Source: JAPOUP01 sp965201085
GTDB taxonomy: Bacteria > Pseudomonadota > Alphaproteobacteria > Rhodobacterales > Rhodobacteraceae
Reading direction: 5' to 3'
NCBI GenBank assembly: GCA_965201085.1
Contig: CBDAVS010000021.1
Location: forward strand, 224,011-288,010
DNA length: 64,000 nt
The notes under the pieces were generated by a model. That model was not told the DNA's origin. It saw only the letters and a list, made by a program, of their open reading frames with translations, and searched no databases. This document shows, in pieces, positions 17,161 to 26,139 of the stretch. The number at the start of each line of letters is the position of its first letter. The stretch's first letter is position 1. Both the position numbers and the translations under genes were made by a program.

Positions 17161-19308
17161 CTAAAGGAATTCAGCAAGACCACGCGCCTCGCCGATCATG
17201 CGAAGAATGTCCCGCGCTGCTTGAGGAATGTTCGTTCCGGGACCGAAGATCGCCCTGATTCCCGACTTCCTGAGGAATTCGTAGTCCTGCTGAGGTATTA
17301 CGCCACCGCAGACCACGATGATATCTTCAGCGCCCTGCTCGCGCAATGCCTCGACCAGCCTGGGTGCCAGCGTCTTGTGACCCGCCGCCTGCGTCGAGAT
17401 TCCAATCAGATGCACATCGTTATCGATGGCATCCTGGGCCGCTTCCTCCGGTGTCTGGAACAAAGGTCCGACATCCACATCAAACCCGATATCCGCAAAG
17501 GCGGTGGCGATCACTTTGGCGCCGCGGTCATGACCGTCCTGGCCCATCTTGACCACGAGCATCCGGGGGCGGCGCCCCTCGGCCTCGGCGAACTCCCTCA
17601 CCGCGGCCTGGATCTCGGCGAAGTCACCATCTCCTTCATAGGCCGCGCCGTAGACCCCGGACAAAGTCCGCACCTCGGCGCGATGCCGCCCGAACGCATT
17701 TTCCATCGCCATAGAGATTTCGCCGACCGTGGCTCGGACGCGCGCGGCGTCGATCGCCAGTTCCAGAAGATTGCCCTCACCGCTGCCGGAACTCCGCTCA
17801 ACCTTCGCAAGAGCCTCGGCACAGGCCTTTCGGTCACGCGTGGCGCGAATCCGCTCCAGACGGACGATCTGCGCCCTGCGAACCGCTTCATTGTCGATGT
17901 CGCGCACCTCTACCGAGGCTTCCCGCCCGGGCCTGAACCTGTTGACACCGACAATCACCTCTTCGCCCCGGTCAACGGCGGCCTGACGACGCGCGGCGGC
18001 TTCTTCGATACGGAGTTTGGGCATGCCACTCGCCACGGCCTTGGTCATCCCCCCCATATCATCGATTTCCCTGATGATCTCCCATGCCGCATCCGCAAGA
18101 TCCGCGGTCAGTCTTTCGACGTAGTAGGATCCCGCCAATGGATCGACGATCCTGGTGACACCCGTCTCGTTCTGAAGGATCAGCTGCGTGTTCCGCGCGA
18201 TGCGGGCGGAAAATTCCGTGGGCAGCGCGATCGCCTCGTCGAAACTGTTGGTGTGCAGCGACTGCGTCCCCCCCAGCACGGCGCTCAGGGCTTCATAAGC
18301 GGTTCGCACGATGTTGTTGTAGGGATCCTGCTCCTGCAGTGACACTCCCGACGTCTGGCAATGGGTACGCAGCATCAGGCTCCGCGGCTCTTTCGGGCCG
18401 AACCCGCTCATGATCCTGTGCCACAGGAACCGCGCCGCGCGGAGTTTCGCCGCCTCCATGAACAGATTCATGCCGATCGCGAAAAAAAAGGAAAGCCTGC
18501 CCGCGAACCTGTCGACATCCAGCCCGCGCGAGACGGCAGCCTTGACGTATTCCTTGCCGTTCGCCAACGTGAACGCGAGTTCCTGCACCAGGTTCGCGCC
18601 CGCTTCCTGCATGTGGTAGCCAGAGATGCTGATCGAATTGAATTTGGGCATCTCCACGGATGTGTATTCGATGATGTCCGCGACAATCCGCATCGAAGGC
18701 TCGGGCGGATAGATGAATGTGTTGCGAACCATGAACTCCTTCAGAATGTCGTTCTGGATCGTACCGGACAGGCGGCCGCGCTCGACGCCCTGCTCTTCCC
18801 CGGCCACGATGAAGGACGCCAGCACCGGTATCACGGCGCCGTTCATGGTCATCGAGACCGACGCTCCACCCAGCGGAATTCCATCGAACAGGATCTTCAT
18901 GTCCTCGACGGAATCGATGGCGACTCCGGCCTTGCCGACATCGCCCAGCACCCGTTCGTGATCGCTGTCATATCCCCGATGGGTGGCGAGGTCGAAAGCG
19001 ACCGACACACCCTGCTGGCCCGCCGCGAGCGCCTGTCGGTAGAAGGCGTTCGATTCCTCGGCGGTCGAAAAGCCCGCATATTGCCGGATCGTCCATGGCC
19101 GACCGGCATACATGGTCGCGCGCGGCCCGCGCGTGAACGGCTCCTCTCCCGGCATCGATCCCATATGGGCCAGACCCTCTATGTCCGAAGCGGTATAGAC
19201 GGGGTGAACGGCGATCCCCTCCGGAGTGTTCCAGATCAAATCTTCGTGTCGCCGCTCGCCCAGTTCCCGTGCCGCATTGGTTTGCCATACGCCTGCGTTA
19301 TCGGTCAT
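17161..19308 (-). CDS. scpA: Methylmalonyl-CoA mutase
   Basis: A 715-residue adenosylcobalamin enzyme converting (2R)-methylmalonyl-CoA to succinyl-CoA. The N-terminal TIM-barrel substrate domain covers about residues 20-560, with GPRATMYAGRPWTIRQYAGF and FDLATHRGYDSDHERV. The C-terminal B12-binding domain has the base-off motif Asp591-x-His593-x-x-Gly596 in GQDGHDRGAK. Both substrate and cofactor domains are in one chain, as in the homodimeric alphaproteobacterial form. The ATG follows a GGAG site. The gene is divergent from DUF4174, and downstream it meets nhaA tail to tail. It completes the propionyl-CoA pathway with pccA, pccB and mce. B12 must be made or imported. Confidence 0.97.
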   Translation of the reverse strand: MTDNAGVWQTNAARELGERRHEDLIWNTPEGIAVHPVYTASDIEGLAHMGSMPGEEPFTRGPRATMYAGRPWTIRQYAGFSTAEESNAFYRQALAAGQQGVSVAFDLATHRGYDSDHERVLGDVGKAGVAIDSVEDMKILFDGIPLGGASVSMTMNGAVIPVLASFIVAGEEQGVERGRLSGTIQNDILKEFMVRNTFIYPPEPSMRIVADIIEYTSVEMPKFNSISISGYHMQEAGANLVQELAFTLANGKEYVKAAVSRGLDVDRFAGRLSFFFAIGMNLFMEAAKLRAARFLWHRIMSGFGPKEPRSLMLRTHCQTSGVSLQEQDPYNNIVRTAYEALSAVLGGTQSLHTNSFDEAIALPTEFSARIARNTQLILQNETGVTRIVDPLAGSYYVERLTADLADAAWEIIREIDDMGGMTKAVASGMPKLRIEEAAARRQAAVDRGEEVIVGVNRFRPGREASVEVRDIDNEAVRRAQIVRLERIRATRDRKACAEALAKVERSSGSGEGNLLELAIDAARVRATVGEISMAMENAFGRHRAEVRTLSGVYGAAYEGDGDFAEIQAAVREFAEAEGRRPRMLVVKMGQDGHDRGAKVIATAFADIGFDVDVGPLFQTPEEAAQDAIDNDVHLIGISTQAAGHKTLAPRLVEALREQGAEDIIVVCGGVIPQQDYEFLRKSGIRAIFGPGTNIPQAARDILRMIGEARGLAEFL

Positions 19309-19356
19309 TGCGATTTCTCCCCAACGGAACGCCTGTGGAACCAGTCCATCTCACAA

Positions 19357-19371
19357 AACGAACATTTCGTT
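19357..19371. promoter_or_regulatory. Inverted repeat in the mutase / DUF4174 divergent promoter region
   Basis: AACGAA-CAT-TTCGTT is a perfect 6-bp inverted repeat with a 3-base spacer, 48 bp upstream of the mutase start and 55 bp upstream of DUF4174. Its symmetry and position between divergent genes suit a dimeric regulator's operator. No regulator gene is adjacent and no other copy was noticed at pccA or pccB. Confidence 0.3.
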
Positions 19372-19426
19372 CGACCCTTCGATTCCGTTCATACATGCCC
19401 TATATCCGAGAATTATGGGAGAGCAT

Positions 19427-19915
19427 ATGAGACATGTCACGGCTATCGCGGTGGCGACGATGCTGACCTCCGAAGCGGTCGGACAGGAGGCCGGTGCGGC
19501 GGACGGTACCGATACATTGACCGAAACCCCGGTCTTTCTGCAGGTATTGGACGCCTCGAACGTGACGCTAGAGGAATTCCGTTGGCTCAGTCGTCCGATC
19601 GTGATCCTCGCGGACACTCCCGCAGATCCAACGTTCGAAGAGCAGCTTTCCCTTCTGCTGGAACGTCCCGAAGAACTGGTTGAACGCGATGTGGTGGTGA
19701 TCGTCGATACCGATCCCAAAGTCAGAACGGACATCCGTACCAAGCTGCGTCCGCGTGGATTTATGCTGACGCTCATCGGTAAGAACGGAGAGATCAACCT
19801 CCGCAAACCTTTTCCGTGGAACGTTCGTGAGATCACCCACGCGATAGATAAATGGCCGCTTCGGCAGAAGGAAATTCGGGACACCAAAGCCGCCGCCAAC
19901 GAAGGCACCGAATAG
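19427..19915 (+). CDS. DUF4174 domain secreted protein
   Basis: A 162-residue exported protein. The signal peptide is MRHVTAIAVATMLTSEAVGQ. The mature part carries a DUF4174 domain (about residues 50-150: EFRWLSRPIVILADTPADP, VVVIVDTDP and FMLTLIGKNGEINLRKPFPW), a thioredoxin-like fold seen also in eukaryotic secreted proteins. Active-site cysteines are absent, so redox activity is unlikely. The ATG at 19427 is preferred because GGGAGAG lies just upstream; an ATG four codons earlier is possible. It sits between the mutase and pccA, as usual in Rhodobacterales, but its role there is unknown. It ends in a TAG stop. Confidence 0.85.
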   Translation: MRHVTAIAVATMLTSEAVGQEAGAADGTDTLTETPVFLQVLDASNVTLEEFRWLSRPIVILADTPADPTFEEQLSLLLERPEELVERDVVVIVDTDPKVRTDIRTKLRPRGFMLTLIGKNGEINLRKPFPWNVREITHAIDKWPLRQKEIRDTKAAANEGTE

Positions 19916-19943
19916 CGGATGCGGATGCGATTACGCTAAAGAG

Positions 19944-21989
19944 TCATCCAAACTCCATGATGACATCATCGACCGCGAGGCTGTCACCGGCGGTGACTTT
20001 TATTCCGGTGACGACGGATTTCCTCTCGGCGCGTAGGATATTCTCCATTTTCATCGCCTCCACCGTGCAAAGCGGCTGGCCTTCATGAATTTCCTGACCG
20101 ACCTCAACGTCAATTCTGACTACCAGCCCCGGCATCGGACAGAGCAGCAGCTTCGATGTGTCCGGCGGCTGCCTGTCCGGCATCAACGAAGCGAGTTCCG
20201 CCTGCCGGGGAGTCCGCACGAGAACCTTCATGTCAGCCCCACATGTGCGGATGCGGAAACCACCCGGTGCCTTCGCCACCTTAAGCGCCAGAGGCACTCC
20301 ATCCACATTCAGCTCCGCCAGCGTATCCCCCGGCGTCCAATCGCTTTCCACCCGAACCGTCGCCCCGTCCTCGAAGCACACGTCGGCGCCGTCTTGGTCC
20401 GCGCTGATCCGCAGAGAATAGCTCCAGCCCCCGACGCTGACGACCCAATCGACACCCACCCGCCTTTCATGGTTGTCCATCCGTCCGCTGATGCGGGTGC
20501 GCCTGATTTCGGCGACACGGTACATCGCGACGACCGCGGCGGCGATGCGCCGCAGATCGGCCTCCTCCGGAGTGACCCCTTCGAATCCACCCGGGAATTC
20601 GTCCTCTATGAATGCGGTGTCGATCTCACCCGAAATGAATCTCGTATGATCCATCACAGCGCTCAGGAACGGAAGGTTATGTGCGATTCCCTCGATTTCG
20701 AACCGATCGAGCGCAAACCGCATCACCTCGATGGCTTCGGCGCGCTTCGGAGCCCATGTGCATAGCTTGGCGATCATCGGGTCGTAATGCATGCTGATCT
20801 CGCCGCCCTCGTATACACCCGTGTCATTACGCACGGCCGTATCGCTCTTTTCGACCGATCCTTGCCAGAGATTGTTGGAAAGCAGCGGCCCGGAAGCGGT
20901 TTCCTCGGGAGGTCGGTATCGGGTCAGCCGACCGATCGAAGGAAGAAATCCGCGGTAGGGATCCTCCGCATAGACCCGGCTTTCGATCGCCCAGCCATCG
21001 AGCGTCACGTCGGACTGCGAGAATGACAGCCTTTCACCGGCGGCCACGCGAATCATCTGCTCGACCAGATCGATGCCGGTGACCAATTCCGTGACGGGAT
21101 GCTCCACCTGAAGGCGGGTGTTCATTTCGAGAAAGTAGAAATTCCGATCTTCATCGACGATGAACTCGACAGTGCCCGCGCTTCGGTAGCCGACGGCCAT
21201 CGCCAACGCAACCGCCTGCTCACCCATCGCGGCGCGGGTTCTTTCGTCCAGAAACGGAGAAGGCGCTTCCTCCACCACCTTCTGGTTCCTGCGCTGGATC
21301 GAGCACTCACGCTCGCCAAGGTAGAGTCCGTTCCCATGCGCATCGCAGAGAACCTGAATCTCGATATGCCTGGGGTGGGTGATGAATTTCTCGATGAAGA
21401 TTCGGTCGTCACCAAAACTTGCCGCGGCTTCACTCCTGGAGGACCTGAACCCTTCCTGGGCCTGCGCGTCGTCCCAAGCGATGCGCATCCCCTTGCCACC
21501 GCCGCCCGCGCTGGCCTTTATCATTACGGGATAACCGATTTCCGTGGCAATTCCGACCGCCTCATCGGCATCTTCAATCAAACCCATATAGCCGGGGACG
21601 GTGGAGACCATGGCGTCCTGCGCGATCTTTTTCGAGGTGATCTTGTCACCCATTGCTTCGATGGCCCCCGTCGGAGGTCCGATGAAGGTAACGCCCTCTT
21701 TATCCAGAGCTTCCGAGAACCGACCGTTTTCGCTGAGGAATCCGTATCCGGGATGCACGGCGTCGGCGCCGGTCCTCCGTATGGCGTCCATCACGCGGTC
21801 GATGGCGATATAGGACTGGCTGGCCGGTGGTGGTCCGATGCGTACAGCTTCATCCGCCATCCGTATATGAAGCGCCCTCGCATCGGCATCCGAATGTATG
21901 GCCACCGTCGAGATCCCCATGCGACGGGCGGTCCTGATAACCCTGCAGGCGATCTCACCACGATTCGCGATCAGTATCTTGCTGAACAT
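19944..21989 (-). CDS. pccA: Propionyl-CoA carboxylase, biotin-carrying alpha subunit
   Basis: A 681-residue subunit that carboxylates biotin with ATP and bicarbonate and presents it to the beta subunit (PccB at 24085-25617). The biotin carboxylase domain covers about residues 1-450: ILIANRGEIACRVIRTARRM at the start, the ATP-binding Gly loop KASAGGGGKGMRI, and EMNTRLQVEHPVTE. A BT-type linker follows, then the biotinyl domain with AMKM, whose Lys647 is the biotin site 34 residues from the C-terminus. An AAGGATGGCGG site precedes the ATG. It is on the same strand as pccB but separated from it by a lipoprotein gene and an IS relic. Confidence 0.96.
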   Translation of the reverse strand: MFSKILIANRGEIACRVIRTARRMGISTVAIHSDADARALHIRMADEAVRIGPPPASQSYIAIDRVMDAIRRTGADAVHPGYGFLSENGRFSEALDKEGVTFIGPPTGAIEAMGDKITSKKIAQDAMVSTVPGYMGLIEDADEAVGIATEIGYPVMIKASAGGGGKGMRIAWDDAQAQEGFRSSRSEAAASFGDDRIFIEKFITHPRHIEIQVLCDAHGNGLYLGERECSIQRRNQKVVEEAPSPFLDERTRAAMGEQAVALAMAVGYRSAGTVEFIVDEDRNFYFLEMNTRLQVEHPVTELVTGIDLVEQMIRVAAGERLSFSQSDVTLDGWAIESRVYAEDPYRGFLPSIGRLTRYRPPEETASGPLLSNNLWQGSVEKSDTAVRNDTGVYEGGEISMHYDPMIAKLCTWAPKRAEAIEVMRFALDRFEIEGIAHNLPFLSAVMDHTRFISGEIDTAFIEDEFPGGFEGVTPEEADLRRIAAAVVAMYRVAEIRRTRISGRMDNHERRVGVDWVVSVGGWSYSLRISADQDGADVCFEDGATVRVESDWTPGDTLAELNVDGVPLALKVAKAPGGFRIRTCGADMKVLVRTPRQAELASLMPDRQPPDTSKLLLCPMPGLVVRIDVEVGQEIHEGQPLCTVEAMKMENILRAERKSVVTGIKVTAGDSLAVDDVIMEFG

Positions 21990-22498
21990 CCGCCATCCTT
22001 TCCGGCCTTCGGTCTCGATCTCATATGGACCGCATTCATCTTGAAATCACTCTCCAAAACGATCCAAATCCAGCAGGCGAACCAACGGGGTCGGCGGATC
22101 GTTCGCATGGTCGCACAATTCCCGTCCAGCGCAACACGGCACAGACCGACGATCATGCGCAGGACTCGGCGAGTCATCTTTTCCGACTACCGGTCGGGCT
22201 CGATTATCTGGAAAACGACCGCTTGGTGCCGGCGCACCCGTCCATCCGCTCTGGCGAAAATCCGCAGGAGTGTTCCGGAGGCACGTTTTCCGATGGAACA
22301 TCGGATCCGGTCAAATGTCTCGGGAGGGGAAGACCGCGAGAGCCTTCTGTCATTAAATCCGCCACACGACCCATAATTTTGGCGCAATACTGGTGCCCGT
22401 ATTCAAATCATTCAAGCAAAAGTCGGTTCCGGGATCAGTTAAAGGAGGCCACTACGTCTTCCAACCGCCGACCTACCCTAAAGTAGGGGGTACTGGAA
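21990..22498. other. Intergenic region upstream of pccA, no gene seen
   Basis: Short frames occur on both strands but none has a recognisable protein or ribosome-binding site. It separates pccA from the small lipoprotein gene, both read leftward. A pccA promoter is expected here but no clear boxes are assigned. Confidence 0.4.
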
Positions 22499-22518
22499 GG
22501 CGGGCGCGACCGCCCGCC
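22499..22518 (-). terminator. GC-rich hairpin after the lipoprotein gene
   Basis: GGCGGGC and GCCCGCC form a 7-bp stem with a 6-base loop, 20 bp past the lipoprotein stop on the minus strand. There is no T-run after it, so it may act as an mRNA-stabilising or attenuating hairpin and not as a simple intrinsic terminator. Confidence 0.35.
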
Positions 22519-22537
22519 CCGCAAGGTGATGAATCAC

Positions 22538-22702
22538 CTACATTTTATCTGAAGAGTGATCCATGGACATTTCATCTTCCATCATCATTTCCTCGTCCAT
22601 CATCGCCTCACCTTCCATCATCACCTCTTCTTCCGGCGCCGCGCAGGCTGCGATGAAAGCTACGAGAGAAAGTGTAACTGCCAGTTTAACGCTCTTGGGC
22701 AT
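22538..22702 (-). CDS. Small Met-rich acidic lipoprotein (54 aa)
   Basis: A 54-residue lipoprotein gene. The ribosome-binding site AGGAGATCCCT is followed by ATG and the signal sequence MPKSVKLAVTLSLVAFIAAC, whose end FIAAC is a lipobox with lipidation at Cys20. The mature peptide of 35 residues is almost only Met and acidic residues (EEEVMMEGEAMMDEEMMMED) and ends MDHSSDKM. Small lipoproteins occur at this place in the pcc locus of Rhodobacterales. Clusters of Met with Asp, Glu and one His suggest metal (copper) binding, but this is inference. It has no transmembrane segment beyond the signal. Anchoring in the inner or outer membrane cannot be told. Confidence 0.8.
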   Translation of the reverse strand: MPKSVKLAVTLSLVAFIAACAAPEEEVMMEGEAMMDEEMMMEDEMSMDHSSDKM

Positions 22703-22890
22703 AGGGATCTCCTACTGAATTTCCGGTTTCTCCGCCGATTGCTCCAACGGAATGCTTACAAACTGTAAGTTTCACGACAATTGGACAGGATGCAACAAAA
22801 ATTTTCGGGGAGCATATATTGGACCTGCGAATCATCGGGCCACCGCCCTCGAACGGTCGTTCGTTTCGTGACACGCCGAGCGTCTCTACG

Positions 22891-23719
22891 AGTTTGTCCC
22901 ATAAGTTGGGTGATCCCGCAGGATGTGGCATTCCGGTTGGTGAAACCAACCGGATCCGGAGAGCGCCATGCCCCGGGACAGGACCACCCGGAAGCTGTAC
23001 AACCGTCCGGATGACCGCCGTCAAAACGACCCGACGGACGACGGACGGGCCATCGCCGGGCCGATGCCGCCGAAGCGGGAGTATATGGGGCGGACCCGCG
23101 GGGTGAGCCTCCGGTCGGTGTTCGACAGGGGCCGGTACATTCTTTCCACCGGCCGCCGATGGCGGGCGTTACCCACCGATATCCACCGTATTCCACCGAC
23201 CGGAACCGTTTCCACGCCCGGCGCCCAAGCGGTCCGCCGGGCATGTCCCGCCCCCCTGCGGGACCCCGCCCGACAGTGCGCGGGGCGTTCGCAGGAGCCC
23301 GCCGCCGCCGTCATGGTCCATGCGGCCGGCATCCAGGACCGGGACGGGGCGCCGGATGCCATCGCGAAGCCGCCGGTGACAGCCCCGAACGTGCGCGGAC
23401 TCCGGGCCGGCGGCGGCCACCCCGGCCCGAAACCGCGCGGACGCCCTGACGGAACGGGTCCGGCCGACATCATCGGGACCGTCGGAAAACCGGAGGACGT
23501 CAAAGGGTTCACCGTTCCCTGACGCCGCCGGGTGGTGGAGCGGACCTTCGCCTGGATGGGCCGGTGCCGCCGCCTGTCGAAGGATTGCGAAAGGCTCGGC
23601 GACAGCTCTCTGGCCTAGGCCAACTCGCCACCTGCCGGTTCCTCATCCGCCGCGTGGTGCGAGATTTAAAACCATGGAATCAAACAGTTAATAAAATAGG
23701 TGACTTATGGAACAAACTC
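22891..23719 (+). mobile_element. IS5-family relic, variant (copy a2)
   Basis: Bounded by GAGTTTG (22891) and CAAACTC (ending 23719) with flanking TAC and TAA, probably a decayed TAA duplication. The transposase begins at 22968 (MPRDRTTRKLYNRPDD) and still shows TGRRWRALPTDIHRIPPTGT and VHAAGIQDRDGAPD, then in another frame ERTFAWMGRCRRLSKDCERL. A block of about 40 codons that holds the first catalytic Asp (VDSRSVRTT) is deleted. The right end differs from that of the other copies (ACTTATGGAACAAACTC in place of ACTTATGATTCAAACTC), so it is a separate isoform. Non-functional. Confidence 0.8.
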
Positions 23720-24084
23720 TAAGGCCCCGCATGCGGTCGTACCGGCAGGAATCGCAGGTCGCGTCTTCGGCACGGTGATTGCATTTACGAAGCGGTGTTC
23801 GGTTGAGACCTGAGACCCTCGAATCCAATGCGCCCATTAGCGCATCGCATCAAACACGCCACGGCATCGACCGCGAAACCATCGACCTTATTTGAATCCT
23901 TCCGTATCAGCACTAAGTCATTCAAATTCCGAACGTGAACACAAGCGCCGAAGCGAGAGCGCCCGCGCAGAGTGCGGGCTCGTTCCGAAATGACCCTGCG
24001 GCGAGGGACTGGGAGGACACTGAAAAGGATTTTCCAACGCTGCAGCCTTTGGAATCCAATCCACCGGACAGGACTCCCATCGTC
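23720..24084. other. Intergenic region downstream of pccB
   Basis: No gene is recognised. A GC-rich imperfect inverted repeat at about 23957-23983 (GCGCCCGC with GCGGGCTC) lies about 100 bp past the pccB stop and may be its transcription end, though no T-run follows on the minus strand. Confidence 0.35.
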
Positions 24085-25617
24085 TCACAATGGAATATTA
24101 TCGTGTTTCTTCCATGGATTGCGTAACTTCTTGCCTCTGAGCGACGCGAACGCGCGACATACCCGCTTCCGGGTGCTTTTAGGCAGGATGACCTCTTCCA
24201 CAAAGCCTCTCTCGGCGGCTACGAACGGGTTCGCGAACCTCTCCTGATAATCCTTCGTTCGGTCGGCGATCCGGTCGGTGTCTTCCAATTCATAACGATA
24301 AAGGATTTCCACGGCTCCTTTCGCCCCCATTACCGCAATCTCCGCCGAAGGCCAGGCGTAGTTGAAGTCACCGCGCAGGTGTTTGGATGCCATGACGTCG
24401 TAGGCACCGCCATAGGCTTTGCGAGTAATGACCGTGACTTTTGGAACCGTCGCTTCGGCATAGGCAAACAGGAGCTTCGCTCCATGCTTGATGACCCCGC
24501 CATATTCCTGGGACGTTCCCGGTAGGAAGCCGGGTACGTCGACGAAGGTCAGCAGCGGAATCTCGAACGCATCGCAGAACCGTACAAATCGCGCGGCCTT
24601 TCGGGAAGAATCGATGTCGAGGCATCCGGCCAGCACCATCGGTTGATTGGCCACGGTACCAACCGTCTGGCCTTCGAGACGGATGAACCCGGTTATGATG
24701 TTCTTCGCGTATTCCGATTGGATTTCGAAAAAATCCCCTTCGTCCGCCACTTCAAGGATCAGCTCGTGCATATCGTAGGGCGAGTTGGGATTTTCGGGAA
24801 TCAAGGTATCCAGACTGCTCCCGACCCGAGCGGGATGATCGAAGAATGGCCGTACCGGTGGTCTTTCTCGATTGTTGAGTGGCAGGAAGTCCACGAGGCG
24901 ACGAATTTCGGTCATGGCCTCAACGTCGTTTTCGAATGCCCCGTCGGCGACCGAAGACTTCCTTGTATGTGTCACCGACCCGCCGAGTTCCTCCGCCGTC
25001 ACCACTTCGTTCGTGACCGTCTTCACGACGTCCGGGCCGGTAACGAACATATAGGAGGTGTCCTTCACCATGAAGATGAAATCGGTCATCGCCGGCGAAT
25101 ATACGGCACCACCGGCGCAGGGTCCCATGATAACGCTGATCTGCGGGACAACGCCGGAGGCCAGCACATTACGTTGAAACACTTCCGCATAGCCGGCCAG
25201 CGATGCGACACCTTCCTGAATACGGGCACCCCCTGAATCGTTGAGGCCGATCACCGGAGCGCCGTTTTGAACCGCCATATCCATGACCTTGCAGATTTTC
25301 TGCGCATGGGTCTCGGAAAGCGAACCGCCAAATACCGTAAAATCCTGGCTGAACACATAGACCATCCGACCGTTGATCGTTCCCCATCCCGTTACGACAC
25401 CGTCGCCCGATGGCCGTTCCTTCTCCATGCCGAAGTCGTTGCAACGATGAACGACAAACATATCGAATTCCTCGAAACTGTCCTCGTCCAACAGCAGTTC
25501 GAGCCGTTCGCGGGCCGTCAGCTTGCCCTTTGCGTGCTGCGCATCGATTCTGCGCTGTCCCCCACCGAGCCGCGCCGCATTGCGGCGGTTCTGAAGTTCC
25601 TGCAAGATATCCGTCAT
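24085..25617 (-). CDS. pccB: Propionyl-CoA carboxylase, beta (carboxyltransferase) subunit
   Basis: A 510-residue carboxyltransferase that moves the carboxyl group from biotin on PccA to propionyl-CoA. It has the two crotonase-like halves. The first half has KERPSGDGVVTGWGTINGR, FSQDFTVFGGSLSETH and the acyl-CoA oxyanion loop NDSGGARIQEG. The second half has FVDVPGFLPGTSQEYGGVIK and KAYGGAYDVMASKHLRGD. The C-terminus KLRNPWKKHDNIPL is that of typical PccB. All blocks are intact. The Asp in AYGGAYDVM marks propionyl-CoA preference in known enzymes. Start ATG 25617; the ribosome-binding site is weak. Confidence 0.96.
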   Translation of the reverse strand: MTDILQELQNRRNAARLGGGQRRIDAQHAKGKLTARERLELLLDEDSFEEFDMFVVHRCNDFGMEKERPSGDGVVTGWGTINGRMVYVFSQDFTVFGGSLSETHAQKICKVMDMAVQNGAPVIGLNDSGGARIQEGVASLAGYAEVFQRNVLASGVVPQISVIMGPCAGGAVYSPAMTDFIFMVKDTSYMFVTGPDVVKTVTNEVVTAEELGGSVTHTRKSSVADGAFENDVEAMTEIRRLVDFLPLNNRERPPVRPFFDHPARVGSSLDTLIPENPNSPYDMHELILEVADEGDFFEIQSEYAKNIITGFIRLEGQTVGTVANQPMVLAGCLDIDSSRKAARFVRFCDAFEIPLLTFVDVPGFLPGTSQEYGGVIKHGAKLLFAYAEATVPKVTVITRKAYGGAYDVMASKHLRGDFNYAWPSAEIAVMGAKGAVEILYRYELEDTDRIADRTKDYQERFANPFVAAERGFVEEVILPKSTRKRVCRAFASLRGKKLRNPWKKHDNIPL

Positions 25618-26139
25618 AGGAGTTCCCGATTCGCCTTACCGCTCCAACCGGCACCCCACAGGATATGCAGGGGGGCAGAGCAAGGGAAGCGAAATTCCGT
25701 TCGTTCGCAAAGCTCCGGAAATATGGAAATTGAAAGGTGCAAGGCCGCAATCATGACTCCCGCCTCCGCGATTCAGATGATCCCTACGCCCGCCATGGGA
25801 GAGGTTGGAGAGGTCATTCCATCGGAAGGCTGGCATCGAACAACGCTTCGAATCAGGAATGGCATGATTGATTCGTGGCGGACGGCCAGCTGTGTGAGAA
25901 CTCCCGTGATAAAGGCACACGGCCAACTCCGCTCGGGCAACATTTACATCGGACGGTCCGTCGACGGCTTGGAACACCGTATCGCGGCTGTCGGTGGCCA
26001 ACCCGCCACTACGCCATCGATAAGCGACCGCGCTCGGATTGTCCGTACCGACCAAGCTATATGCGTATCGATCGACGCTTTGCCACAGGACGGTCGCATC
26101 GCTGACATCCCTCGGTCACGGAATTAGGCGGCATTCACA
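25618..26139. other. Divergent intergenic region, no gene seen
   Basis: This 520-bp gap lies between pccB (leftward) and the MFS gene (rightward). Open frames of up to 140 codons exist on both strands but match nothing I know and lack good starts. In related bacteria a short-chain-acyl-CoA regulator gene often lies near pccB; none is visible here. Confidence 0.4.

Noticed and set aside
25636..26127. Candidate genes in the gap between pccB and the MFS gene
   Set aside because: Frames on both strands overlap, have no good ribosome-binding site and match no known family.
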